Source: Chiridota heheva (Eukaryota; Echinodermata; Holothuroidea; Apodida; Chiridotidae). From it: 64,000 nucleotides of DNA. The position numbers were made by a program, and so were the translations under genes. The DNA is taken from assembly GCA_020152595.1 (NCBI GenBank), contig JAIGNY010001477.1, positions 259,001 through 323,000 on the forward strand, given 5' to 3'. Each line of letters starts with the position of its first letter. Positions within the stretch are counted from its first letter, which is position 1. Positions 25,776 to 37,562 of the stretch are shown one piece after another. Under the pieces are notes generated by a model. That model did not search any database and had not been told where the DNA came from. It worked only from the letters and a program-made list of their open reading frames with translations.

Positions 25776-27080
25776 AACTCCTTAGAGAACAGGCCAATAC
25801 AAATATTTGGAAGGGGGGGGGGGAGGGGGGAAGTCCCATTTCATTGGTCAGGAAGTTGAGAAGCTGAAAATTTCAGGGATGGTAGAGAAGGAGGGATAGG
25901 TTTTTACAATACATGTCAAAACTGGACAAGATTTGCTCCAGAAAAGTTTCATGGGGAACTATACCATGGACCACAACCAAAATTTGAGTCATTTGGTGAG
26001 GGTGTATAACACTTCTTCACTTCAGCCATAAAAAAAAAAATGCCCAAAACCACTGGTGACCCTTATTGAGAGTATCCCCATTCAAGAGATTTAAGATTTT
26101 TAGAAAACTTTACAAAATATTCCAGCTCATTCGTGTTCTGCTACAAAATGGACTCCGAACTGGACTACTCTTATCAATGGGGCAAATAATTAGTTCCATA
26201 CTACAAGAAGTGTCAATCATGTCACATAGTAGGCTTTGGAAGGCAATCTTTAAATTTCTATTATCTGCTTATAACTTCAAACTGGTCCAGTTCATAAATA
26301 AGGAAACTTGAAAAGGGGCTTAAGGTAGCACAGAAGCAATTATTTGCCCTATAATAAAAGCATCAAGTTCTGGCTTCCATTTTTGACCAGAGACTATCCT
26401 CATTTTTTTTTAATAAAGTACAATTAATCTAATACCTTATTGATGACATAATCTCACGGGGGGGCTCACCTGAGGTTTTGACCCATTTCAAGTCCCACAG
26501 TTACTAGGTACTAATATCCTGATCCAACAAAGCTATTTTTACTACTTTTTAATTATTTAAATTAAGTCACCCAACAAACTTCTTCTGCTAAACATGATTT
26601 TAACCAAATACTGTTTTATAGTTGGGAAATTTCTTTTATATACCCACCAATATGTACAAGTCTCGGCTTGTTTCTTTGTAAAATGACAAAAAAAAATATT
26701 TATTCAGCCTTTTTGCATGGTAATCTTATTTTGGGACTGTGGATTACTACTCAATTAGTTTTGTGCTACCTTTTGCAAGGCCAATGAAATCGCATGGGTT
26801 AAGTGAGGGCAGTATTGACTTATTATTATCTATTATAAATAACACTGATCAAGTCCATTATCAGGAACTTGAGGATTTTCATATTTTGAAGTTAAAAGGG
26901 CTCTTTAAGGTCATTGTACGTGGCTCAGCAAGCAATTTCTTCAGAAATCAGTCATGAAAGTAATATATTCCAGATTGTTTTGTTTTTTTGCTTACCTACA
27001 ATTTAGGTTCATTATTGAGGATTTCTGATGATGATGAAAAAGAAGTTTGCAAGAAATGTAATTTTGTTTCAGAAATTCCC
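25776..27080. other. no gene recognised
   Basis: G-rich run at 25813-25832; frames of up to 81 codons without motifs. Confidence 0.5.
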
Positions 27081-27434
27081 TTAACCTTTACTCTACCACC
27101 ACTTCTTGAAAACGCGCTTGGGAGACGGGGTCAAAGATAAGGCACCCAAAATGGCAATGATATTGCTGCATGGTAAAGTAAGGGTTAAGTACAGGCTGAT
27201 TATTGAAGGGTCCTCTTGTCTTCCGAGCAACAGTCCGCTTCAGTGACCTGGTGGGCTGCCCACAGGGATCATGCAACATATATTTTTTGAGTTGGCACAC
27301 TTGCCGCCACTTGATTAACCCTTACTCTACCAGCACTTTTTTGAAAATGCGCTTGGGAGGCGGAGTTAAAGATGGGGGGGGGGGGGGACACCTAAAACAA
27401 CAATAATATTGCCGGGTGGTAGAGTAAGGGTTAA
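27081..27434. mobile_element. compound TTAA MITE family B, copy 2
   Basis: Units at 27081-27188 and 27315-27434 flank the same spacer (ATTATTGAAGGGTCCTCTTG, TTTTTGAGTTGGCACACTTG). TTAA is present at all four unit ends. A run of G (27375-27387) interrupts the second unit. Confidence 0.85.
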
Positions 27435-27977
27435 ATAGTGCCTTATTTTCTGTCATTTTGCTTCAGTGGGCACAAAAAATGCCTTTTTAAATCAATTTTC
27501 ATTTACCATACAAATCCATATGATAACGCTTCATATACAGGTTAAATATATAGGTTAATAGATGGAATCTCGTCTCATAAAAATTGCTTGACCAATCGGA
27601 AATAAATCCAGTACACACTAGTGAGCATCACATCCACGGCAGTAATTGATTGGTTTGTCGGTGATTGCCTAAATATTCGACCAATCAGAAATGTTGGATT
27701 AAAGTGTATTTTTACCTCCACGTTAGCACAATATCTGACCTTTCATGGTATTTTTATCCCTTTTGTTAATTCATTTTTGTTTTAAAAAAATTGCGCGCCT
27801 CGTCTTATTCCGGGTGCAACGACACTTAATTCTTGTCCAGGATTGGCCTTCATAATTTAATCTTTCAAAAGACAATACTCAAAATGTTTGATTATTTTTG
27901 ACATTTTATTACATATAACATTCTGCACATTGGCTGTTAAATATGTTTCATCATGAACTCACAATAACAACACGTAT

Positions 27978-28196
27978 TTAGTACCTAATGCGTAAAAATT
28001 CTAGCAAAGCAGAAGCATTTTGTGAGAAATCAAATTTAAAGTATCCTAAAATATCTTTATGATGTCCAGTAGAAATCATACTGGAGTCAATCAGGACCGT
28101 GACTTTCTCTCTCCCACAAAGTGGACAGCGTTTAGACTGACTTACCTCTATCGTCCTCCTTCCCAGGGCAGTAATTCTTTCCAAAATGGGGGACAT
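27978..28196 (-). other. weak candidate for a transposon-derived C-terminal fragment
   Basis: A minus-strand open frame of 72 codons reads QSKRCPLCGREKV near its middle and ends ASALLEFLRIRY. A CPxCG knuckle near a C-terminus occurs in some LINE proteins, but no histidine/cysteine partner is placed convincingly. It may be chance. Confidence 0.15.
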
Positions 28197-28437
28197 GGAG
28201 CCATACTTTTCCTCTACAGAAGTAGGGTGGTGTTTTTCACAAGCTTGTGTATTTATTTTAATACTGTCGGAAGTGTGTCAGAGGGAGGAGGACGTGTCCC
28301 CTATGTCTCTCAAGAATTACGATCCTGGGTTCAGTAGTTATCCTTATGCAGTGGCTTCATAAATTCAATTTTTGTGGAGGAAATTAAGCAAACTTTTTCA
28401 TTTTATATTTTAATGCTCATTAACATACTTCGTTAAC

Positions 28438-28565
28438 CCACACGGGTAGGTGGATAGATTGGGTATTTTACATCTGTTTCTTGACAGCAAAGGTTATATA
28501 GAACTGTTCACTGCCATTTCGTAAACAAGTTGTGACGCACTGGTGAATGAAGACCCACCATGAAT
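28438..28565 (+). mobile_element. partial SINE body (as at 37795)
   Basis: GGGTAGGTGGATAGATTGGG, TATTTTACATC, AGGTTATATAGAACTG and GACGCACTGGTGAATGAAGA match 37795-37905. The tRNA-like head is missing here. Confidence 0.5.
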
Positions 28566-29822
28566 TAAATTCAACGAAACCATTATTTTAAATCAAATTT
28601 CAATTAAATTTCAATAAATTGAATTGAATTAAACCGCAGCTATTTTAATCCCCGAATGTTCCAAAAATGTCTTTATCATCAAATAAAAACAAGGATTTCT
28701 CACAAGATACTTCCTGCTTGTTTTTTTACATACCCCTAAAAATATATATATATATATTATATTCTTACTTTATTTTCAATACGTGCAGTTGAAATACGCA
28801 AGTCAGATAATATTAAATCGAAACAGAAGACACATCTATATGAAAGATTCAAGCAATAGCTGTTTCCAGCAAACAGTAAAATTGCACATTTGCGAAGACT
28901 AAACGAGGCACCACTTGTTAACATAAAAAAGCCATAGAAAAAGTAAGAAATTTGCTACAGTATATAAACTATGCATATCGACTTACATATAGACTATGCA
29001 TATCGACAAATGAAATCACTCATTATATGGATAAACTTGATCAAAATCCTAGTATAGCGGTACATTGCTTTATCAAATTTCAATGGAGTATTTGCATTGT
29101 TATGACCCGTGCATTACATCCCGTTAATGCACGACCATGCTCATCTGGTTTATTCCATTTTCATAACAGGTCATTTTTTTTTTTAAAAAGGCGATCAAAT
29201 ATATGTAAACTTTTCTCATTTTTCATTCTTTTTAGTTGTTTTTATGCATTTTAAACAATCTGACACAAAAATTGTATAAAAAGATTAACATTTTGGTTCA
29301 AAGGACTGCTTTTGCGAATGACCCTCAGTCGGGCTATTCTAATAGGGCCAAAGCCATTGCCTCATGCATTAAATATGCATATAAATACTCTGCCATAATA
29401 TTAATTTTTCAATATTGGGTTTAATGAAGTAAGTTTACCCTGAGATTATCATTATTCTTTTTATTCTTGGACTAAAATTCATTTTTAACACAAAAATTCA
29501 ACAAGATAATTATTAGTTCCAATTATTCAAAACAAATTCATAAAATCATCAACAATTCTTGACATTTTCAATTATCTTAATAACGGAATCAAAAGTTGTA
29601 TAACAAGAAACACATTTTGCCAAAGTTGTACCGCTATACTAACATTAGGATTAAATCCTGGAATAATTCTGCAATTTCTCACATCTTTATTGTAATATGG
29701 AAGCACATTTAAATATCATAAGAACCAAAAGCAAAGAAAATCACCACAAAGCTAAAGAATACCTTATTAGCATGGAATCAATTAGCATATCATGCATATG
29801 CATGATGCAGTAAATAAATGAA
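28566..29822. other. no gene recognised
   Basis: AT-rich. A duplicated CTATGCATATCGACTTACAT-type segment at 28967-29005 and a short TA run at 28742 are the only notable items. Confidence 0.6.
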
Positions 29823-30335
29823 TATTGATTTGGAGTCAATCAAAAATGCAGAGAATGGAATGATGATTGATGGCTTGTCAATAAATGTCACATCACGAAA
29901 CTTCAAGTTTCTCAAATGTGGCAAAGTTTTTGGCACCTTTTGCACAGACCGTCACATCAGTTTTGCCTTTGTCACATTTGATTGGCATAGATTCACACAT
30001 CGTGACCAGCTGACCAGTGATTCTCATAAAAAGGATCATATGGTTATGTCTGTTCATGAAAAATGGAATCCACCACTAAAATGCAATAGTCTAGAATATT
30101 GCATGGTCATAAAACACAGTCTAGTGCCAATGAGTGTGAGTCACAAAATGTCAGACAAATTTTACTACATCTGTTTAAGTTCATTTTGTAACAAAATGTT
30201 CAAAATGGCACAGAATGTCACAAATTTTTGGACAATGAAATTTTGTCACAAAATGTCACCATTTCATAGAGGCTCCTTTCTTTCGATTGATGCTCCATTC
30301 TCTGTGATTGACTATTGATTCGGGGTCAATCAAAG
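29823..30335. mobile_element. TIR element of ~510 bp spanning a 166-codon frame
   Basis: TGATTTGGAGTCAATCAAAA then ATGCAGAGAATGGAATGATG at the left is matched in inverted orientation by CTCCATTCTCTGTGATTGAC then TATTGATTCGGGGTCAATCA at the right. A plus-strand open frame (29818-30318) fills it but begins and ends inside the inverted repeats, shows no recognisable domain and has repeated TGTCACAAAATG strings; I do not call it a gene. Confidence 0.6.
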
Positions 30336-30440
30336 GTGGTTATAACAGATTTTAATTGGAGGGGCAAAACAGGATTTGGGAGGAGGGAATAAATTATTTT
30401 CATTATACAAATAATTCAAGAAAGTTCATGATTAGCAAAT

Positions 30441-30464
30441 CTTTTTTTTTTTTTTTTTTTTTTG
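30441..30464 (+). repeat. poly-T tract followed by G-rich stretch
   Basis: A run of 24 T followed by GGGGAGGGGAGG. Confidence 0.9.
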
Positions 30465-30884
30465 GGGAGGGGAGGCGCAGTTGCATATTGAGTATGCATA
30501 CTTGCATAGAAAAACACTATATATGATCTAATTATATTATTAGTATTAATATCATTAAATATGTATCCTTATATAATGGGCAGGAGCTATACAAAACCAC
30601 CACCAACACTTTAAAGTTAGCTAATAAAAAATAAAAAATAAATTATAACTGCTCTTAAAAATCAAATCTTGATGATTTTTAAGTATGAAATATAAATATT
30701 CATAAATAGGCAGGAACTCTTAACGGCAGCCTCTTAAAAGATTGATACAAAATATATAAACTAATCTAGTACACATGATATAGCACAGTATTTCTGCAGC
30801 AATAGATTAATACTTCGTTTTAACACCAATTATTCTTGAAAAGATTAATTATATTTCTACTATAAGCTCTTTACTTTGAGGAGC

Positions 30885-31065
30885 GTTCGGATAACCAAGG
30901 CGTTCAGATATCTGTGGCGTTCTGATAACCGTGGCTTCCAGATAAACAAGGTGTTCAGATAACTAAGTTATTTGGATAACCAAGGCATTCAAATAACTGA
31001 GGCGTTTGGATAACTGAGACGTGTAGGTAAGTGAGATTCGGATAAGCGAGAGATTACTGTATCTT
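30885..31065. repeat. GTTCGGATAACCNAGG subterminal repeat cluster
   Basis: About nine diverged 17-18-bp copies of GCGTTCGGATAACCAAGG, ending GATTCGGATAAGCGAGAGAT then TACTGTA. The terminal TACAGTAATCTCTCGCTTATC on the other strand resembles pogo/Tigger-type ends, but no partner end or transposase was found. Confidence 0.55.
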
Positions 31066-31179
31066 TCTCCACATTTCTTGCGGCAGTGATAAGCTACTAC
31101 ACCCCAAGCCAAATCAACATAACAGTCAAGCTCAGTGATACATCATGTTATAAAATCCAAGTTCAACCCTCCCTCCCAA

Positions 31180-31432
31180 GCCAACGAAATCTCACATAGG
31201 ATTCCGGATATCACCGGATTCGTTGGTGCAATTAGCGAATGAGAGTACTCACCCTGGATGGGACACCTGTCAATCACCTGCTAACTCTCCAGTAAACTTT
31301 TAGTCATTTGAGTCGACCTGAGCAATCAGAAATGCTCAAGAACACAACATGGCACCTACAGTTGGGTATCGAACCCAGCACTCTTTTGGAATGTGGGTCA
31401 GATGCTCTTCCACTGACCTACCACCCTTCCGT
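31180..31432 (-). mobile_element. tRNA-derived SINE, minus strand (head type 2)
   Basis: On the minus strand: GTAGGTCAGTGGAAGAGCAT (box A-like), GGGTTCGATACCC (box B), then a body with GGTGTCCCATCCAGGGTGAG. The head resembles a tRNA without intron; the body excludes a functional tRNA gene. Confidence 0.7.
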
Positions 31433-33094
31433 TATTCATAGATTCTCAAAAACTCAAAAACAGTTCATCTGCTCATGAGTATCAATTTCAAAGCTCTGAA
31501 AATTTTGACCACAAAACTAGATGCTGTAGAATGATTTTTTCAGTTCTGCTCTGTATCTTTTACTGCCTTTCAAGACTGGAAAAGAATATATTGCCCCACA
31601 AACAGGGAGGTTTTGAGCAGAACAATTCTCACTGTAACAGGTTAGGATTATGCTTTAGGTTGAGGGTTAGGCAGCAAAACCTCCCTGTATGCTGGGCAAT
31701 ATATCACTGCCCTTTACGAGATGCATATCTGTCAGGCAGTTGATAGAAGAGCTGTCAGAAAATCATGTGCCAGTTTCACCAACACGCCAGTTGACATCAA
31801 TTGAACATTCTTGCGACAGGACGTTGTGCCAAAATCGTGCTGTTTCCGCACCCACTGACATCTTCCTAACCTTCATCACTAACATTCAAGTTGATGTATG
31901 GTTTTCTTCGACGTTGAAAGACAAACAACAATAAGTTGGAAGTTCAAGGAGCCTTTTTATACTTTAAATGACCATCACACTTTCTCTGCAAACCGAATAA
32001 AGTTTGAAATAAGATCCAGTGCTCAAAATGCAGACAAATGTAAACTAATAATGACACAATTATGACTACAGCTCTATGTATACTCTATGCGTAAGGACGA
32101 TTGTAACATAATTATTTTTATCTACACCCAGCACCACTACGATATATACTCACGAATCTATTTCTGTCCATCTGTAGCTATGTACAAACTTAAAAGTAAC
32201 CTTTTCACCTTTTCATTCAGTTAAAAATTATAATCCCCCACTTATAATAATCATTTCTTTCTCAAAAAGGAAATTAAAAACTTGAATACAACCTTAGCTA
32301 CCTGTACTACATTCTGGCATATAAAGAAAAATGAGTGTTATGCGAGATAAGAATAAGGGAAGTTCATCCTTGACCTAATTTGGTGATATATGACTGGACA
32401 AGGAAGGTGTAACCATGGTCACAGATTATTACAATAAAATCAGAAAGCAAATCTTTAGGAATACATTTTTAACACCTATAAGGCTTTATGCTGGTAACTA
32501 CTTCTCTTACGCAAGGTTTTCACAAATTAGTCATACCTTCATGTTACGATTTACCCTGTTATTAATCTGGATCAAATTTAAACTTAACCAATCTAGCACT
32601 TTTTAAGTTACTCAGCTCTGGGCTTCTGGATTCCATATATCTTAATGCATATATGTATTTTCTCACTAGTAGCAGCACCAGGCATCAAGAACTGGGGTGG
32701 GGAGGGGGACAACCCTGTGGTTTGTGATACCATTCCGGATGACCCAAGTACTGAAATAGGCGTAAACATAGTAAGACCATAGTAAGACCCACCTCACAAA
32801 AATTGCCCCATAAATCCCTCCTGGAATTTGGAATAATTGATCTTGACAAGAACTTCAAGATGTGGGTGACAAGCCCCTCCCCCCACCTCCTGCCCACCAA
32901 AGAAGTGGGTGGCAAGCCCCCCCCCCTCACCCCTCCCCACTACAACTTGTGACTAACCAACATGCTATACATGTCAAAAATCAGAAAACAAAAAATGTCA
33001 AGCTGGAATTAATGCAGGGAATTGTTTTACATAATTCACCATGGAATGATTTGAATTTCCCCTCCCTAACAAAATAATAGCAGATCTTTTCATG
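31433..33094. other. no gene recognised
   Basis: Frames at 31531-31934 (70 and 81 codons) have no known motif. The inverted pair ATATTGCCCCACAAACAGGG / CCTCCCTGTATGCTGGGCAA then TATA (31588, 31679) suggests a ~120-bp foldback. Poly-C runs occur near 32875-32935. Confidence 0.5.
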
Positions 33095-33305
33095 AATGGA
33101 AGAACAAAATGTCATATTAAAATGACATATGTCATATTCAAATGACATATGTAATATTTAAAATGTCATATTCAAAATGTCATATTCAAGTGACATATAT
33201 CACATTCAAATGATGTCATATTCAAATGACATATGTCATATTCAAGTGACATGTCATATTCAAGTGACATATTTCATATTCAAAATTTCAGATTCAAGTC
33301 ATCAC
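33095..33305 (+). repeat. ~20-bp degenerate repeat (CATATTCAAATGACATATGT)
   Basis: About ten irregular copies. Confidence 0.85.
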
Positions 33306-34014
33306 AGGAATGTTCCCATGCAATTGGTGACATAACCAGAGCGTAAGTATTTCATCAATCAAAGGTGAATACGTCTTAGAGATTTAATCTCTTGCAAATT
33401 TGCAAGACCGTGTTTGGGGTTATACTAAGTTAATGATACAAATCTTTCCGGGATTTCCAACCGTAAGAATTTAAAACAAACTAACAAATAATAACTAGAT
33501 TAATATGCGGCACTAACTACTGATGCAATCTGAGACTTCTGACTTAAGTTACTATCTTTTCTGGCAGAAGTTATCTACTCTCCTATGACAATAATCAATA
33601 ATGTGTGAAATGTGCCGCTTGCAAATTGTACAAGCAAAGTGTAATAACCTTATGGCATAAATAGTTTTAGGTAATTTTATCCACCTCCCTATCCAAATGG
33701 TTAAATATGAAGACCAAAATATGATAAGCCATTCTTTACAGACTTGGATGAAAATTCAAATGATGCTGTAATACAAAAATCAAGGCTCTGCCAGGAGTTA
33801 AATCTCCCAAGGTCACCAGAATTTACCATAAAATGTATATCTGTTCCTTTGCCACGTCTGGGGTAATAGAAATCTTGAGAAAATACGACGTCTTGTTCTG
33901 TTTTTCTTCTGTGGGTGTACTACACCATTTCGTACTTGTTCTCATTGATGAGCTTTGCAAGACAGAATGCAAGAACCATCCCAATCAACTACAAAGAAAG
34001 AGTAGGAAAATATG
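33306..34014. other. no gene recognised
   Basis: AT-rich; nothing supported on either strand. Confidence 0.6.
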
Positions 34015-34235
34015 TAACGGCTTCTATTGTCAAAATGAATGGACTGGATGGAATAAAGCCTTCTCATTACCATTATACTCCTTTTTTGGTACTTATAAAA
34101 CTATGTACCAGAATAGCTAACAAATGTTTTGTTTGCATTTCTGGTACAGAGTTTATTAAGTACCGAAATAGAAGTATAATGGTAATGTGAAAACTTTATT
34201 CCAGTCTATTTTGACAATAGAAATCCATTTTGAAA
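34015..34235. other. large inverted repeat (hairpin, ~95-bp arms)
   Basis: The left arm (AACGGCTTCTATTGTCAAAA, AATAAAGCCTTCTCATTACC, TTTGGTACTTATAAAACTAT) pairs with the right arm (ATAATGGTAATGTGAAAACT, TTATTCCAGTCTATTTTGAC, AATAGAA) around a ~27-base loop at about 34113-34139. It could be a foldback MITE or a source of a hairpin transcript. No TSD was identified. Confidence 0.8.
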
Positions 34236-35454
34236 ATAGAAGCTATTATGTCCCTATTGATAAAATACGAAACTCTTAAAACTGGTTTCTTAAACGTATA
34301 TGGACAGGTGGCGATCTTATATTCAACACAAAGAGCTTTCAATTTTGTGCAGAGCAGCCTTTAAACAACGTCACAAACACCTGAAGCTTCCAAACCATGG
34401 CTTTAGAATCAAAGTTTGAAGAATTCTTAACGTATGCAAAAGTTGCGTTGTATAAAAGAGAGGACAGCTCAAAACACATTTCAATTTTTAACTAACTTTG
34501 ATGAAACGTTTTAGCATATGTTCTTCTAATTAAGATCAAGTTGTTGCTAGGTTCTGTCAATAGATCTGTAATAAGCATGTGGGCCATCTTATGTGGTGGG
34601 ACCTGCATGAATTACCACTTTCTGAATGGCGCAGTCATCATAACAAATCCTGCCCCCTCCCCTCTTTGTCCCTCATATCATGAGAATCCCCTTTCACATC
34701 TAGAATCTCACCATCCATTGGCACATGTTTGGCAACAAAGCATGATCAAATAATTTGTATATATTTTCACGTTTTGCTTTGAACTTTCCTTCAAGCACTG
34801 GAGGGTGAGTTATTGTGCTTAGTCATGTGCATTCATTCCAAATAAATAAATTTAAAAAAAAATAATGGTGAAAAAAAATCAAAAAGAAGCCACACATGTT
34901 TAAAAGTGACTGGTGTGGTAAGTGAAATCATAACAATAATTTAAATGTATTCCTTTGAAAATTATCAAGGCATCCCAATACGATATTAATCACCTCGCGA
35001 CAGGTAACATGCCTTGCACTGCACACACATTTCTAACAATCATTAGCCCTTCACATCTCACAATCTCTTTAATCAATCTCCTTCTGCACATCTACTTTTA
35101 ACTTGGTTTTCTCTGAATGTAGTTTTCTAAATATCTGTCCTAAATTTCGGTCACTGAAAATCAGACTGACTTCTTATGCTGAGTTTTGATTTAAGGTGTG
35201 ATGGAGATTGAACACCTTTGGTCATATTCAACTGCTCCCCCCCCCCCACCCCACCCCTCATTCAAAGAATGTTGGTAAAAGATTAAAAGTTAACATACAG
35301 AAATCCATGGGTATTTGTCTTTGAGATGTCACAAAATTTACATAAAAATGTACATAATCTATTATAAATAAGGCTTGAAACATAAAAAATTGCATAATTT
35401 ATTATACAAAGGCCTGAAAATTCAGAATGCTGTTAAATGATCAATTTCTAACTG
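34236..35454. other. no gene recognised
   Basis: AT-rich, with a poly-C tract at 35237-35260 and no motif-bearing frame. The missing last exon of the tetraspanin was sought here and not found. Confidence 0.55.
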
Positions 35455-35525
35455 ATTTTCAATGGTTTATGGCCTATTTTCAATGGTTTATAGCCTATTT
35501 TCAATGGTTTATAGCCTATTTTCCA
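35455..35525 (+). repeat. three copies of CAATGGTTTATAGCCTATTTT
   Basis: A small outpost of the 20-bp array at 36810, with the same core CAATGGT.TATAGCCTATTT and a unit of 22 bp. Confidence 0.85.
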
Positions 35526-35829
35526 CACCACACATGACCCATCACATTAGTTGTTCTGCTCCTTAAAATTTAAAACAGTCAGACCCGACCTGATAAATAA
35601 CCAGGTTGGGTCAGATTTTTTCTCTTTATTTTCTTTATTCTGAAAACCTTAGTTGTTGTAAAAGTGAGTGCCGAATATCATATTAGCAATCGATGAAGTC
35701 TTATTGTGTGGTTATTTTATTTAAAATAAAGTAGTCTCACTATTTGCTACAGTAAGTTTGTGGTTATGATTTGCTGGAACAAATTTTAAGGAGAAGGACA
35801 AGTCATGACACTTGCAATCAGGTATATGC

Positions 35830-36060
35830 CTTGCCACCATCCACCATATGATATCCCATATAACATGCCCACATTGCTACATATGCCACCATGTCCCACA
35901 TATGCCGTCCCACCTTGTCCCACATGCAATCCCAGCCTGTCATGAATGCCATGCCACCTTGTTTCACATGCCATGCCACCCTGTCCCACATACTATCCCA
36001 CCCTGTCCTGTATGCCATTAAATCCTGTTCCATCCTGTCCCCCATGCCATTCCACCTTCA
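35830..36060 (-). repeat. second array of the GGGATGCCATGTGGGAC unit (inverted)
   Basis: CCACCCTGTCCCACATGCCAT and variants, about ten copies. It is the reverse complement of the unit at 95-1145. Confidence 0.85.
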
Positions 36061-36129
36061 TCCCAATTCCAACATCTACCAATCATTCTACCATCTTTCA
36101 CCTAACATATTTTCCTCTGTTTTTTTGTT

Positions 36130-36800
36130 GTTGTTTGATGAGGGCTTAACAGCACCACGACAACGAGGGTCAAATTGTGCCTGAGAGGTTAGATCATTCT
36201 ATAGGTAGCAAGGAAAGAAAACAGGGGGAGAATAAGAGAAATACAAGAACTAAAAGTCAGTAAGCTGGGATCGAGAGAGGAGGTGCATGAGTGATAATAA
36301 AAACAAAGTAGAGAGAAGGGGGTGGAAGAGGAGAACTAAATGTGGTTGTAGAGGGAAGCAAGATGAAGGAAGGAGATAATTCTATCCTGAGAATGTTCTG
36401 GAAGAACTTGGCAATTGAGTTGTGGTGAGTGAGGAAGCTCTGGGAAGGTTGTACAGGGGCAAGCAAGGAGAACGTGATGGACTGTGAGGGTGCAATGGCA
36501 ATTGTTGCAGAGGGGTTGGGGGAGCCAATAAGGAGGTGGGAGTGAGTGAGGAGGGTGTGACCTATTCTGAGATGGGTAATATGAACATTCATAATCTGCA
36601 AATTAATCTGTACTGAATTTTCATTCTGTTTTGTTAGATGATAGATCAGTAATGTCTGGTTTGTAATGGGAAAAAAAATTAAGCATGTTTCTTTTGGGAG
36701 TGTCTGATTTAAGTTAAGGCCTGGGGCGTGGGGGAGGGAGCTGTGGTGCAATGGAGTGAGTGAATGTTATAGTGAAGGTTGGAATGATGAGTTTATTTGG
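36130..36800 (-). pseudogene. LINE C-terminus and 3' UTR (RNase H/CCHC-type end), 5'-truncated
   Basis: On the minus strand, HPLIYQINSSF, then LRIGHTLLTHSHLL, and after one frameshift PLCNNCHCTLTVHHVLLACP, PELPHSPQLNC and IISFLHLASLYNHI before a stop. The RIGHT.LTH motif followed by a C-x2-C...H...C knuckle is the usual C-terminal end of several LINE clades that follow RT with an RNase H-like region; the clade is uncertain. The 3' UTR runs to CCTCTCAGGCACAATTTGAC, CGTTGTCGTGGTGC and TTAAGCCCTCATCAAACAA at 36130. Two more 3' ends of the same family lie at 8354 and 10590. Confidence 0.75.
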
Positions 36801-36809
36801 TAGATGAGT

Positions 36810-37422
36810 GGATGGCCTATTTCAATGGTGTGTGGCCTATTTCAATGGTGTGTGGCCTATTTCAATGGTGTGTGGCCTATTTCAATGGTGTATAGCCTAT
36901 TTCAATGGTGTATAGCCTATTTCAATGGTGTATAGCCTATTTCAACAGTGTATAGCCTATTTCAACAGTGTATAGCCTATTTCAATGGTGTATAGCCTAT
37001 TTCAATAGTGTATAGCCTATTTCAATGGTGTATAGCCTATTTCAATAGCATATAGCCTATTTCAATATTGTATAGCCTATTTCAATGGTGTATAGCCTAT
37101 TTCAATGGTGTATAGCCTATTTCAATGGTGTATAGCTTATTTCAATGGTGTATAGCCTATTTCAATAGCATATAGCCTATTTCAATGGTGTATAGCCTAT
37201 TTCAATGGTGTATAGCCTATTTCAATGGTGTATAGCCTATTTCAATAGTGTATAGCCTATTTTAATGGTGTATAGCCTATTTCAATGGTGTAGAGCCTAT
37301 TTCAATGGTGTATAGCCTATTTCGATGGTGTATAGCCTATTTCGATGGTGTATAGCCTATTTCAATGGTGTATAGCCTATTTCAATGGTGTATAGCTTAT
37401 CTCAATGGTGTATAGCCTATTT
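36810..37422 (+). repeat. 20-bp minisatellite (TATAGCCTATTTCAATGGTG)
   Basis: About thirty very regular copies, in phase with the 20-bp unit throughout. The first four read GTGTGGCC. The array lies between the truncated 5' end of the minus-strand LINE and tetraspanin exon 6. Confidence 0.97.
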
Positions 37423-37562
37423 TCTTTCAATTAACCTCAAGTTGTTGCTACCTGTCCATACATGAATACCCCTACTTGAACATGGTCCACTGAAAGAGAA
37501 AATATAATTTGGGACCTATTTGATGAAATTCCTGAAAAAAAATGGCCGATCTTTATTCCTAC

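Noticed and set aside
25190..25859. Overlapping frames on both strands rich in FLGGR and NSATQKWE
   Set aside because: Every frame of the 22-bp array is open because the unit has no stop; frames occur on both strands equally.
29818..30318. 166-codon plus-strand frame
   Set aside because: It lies inside an element bounded by inverted repeats and has no recognisable domain; kept only as an observation.
37437..37562. Read-through of tetraspanin exon 6 into VGIKIGHFFSGISS as a C-terminus
   Set aside because: The conserved exon end is followed by a GTAGGA donor and the downstream residues have no resemblance to tetraspanin tails; treated as intron.
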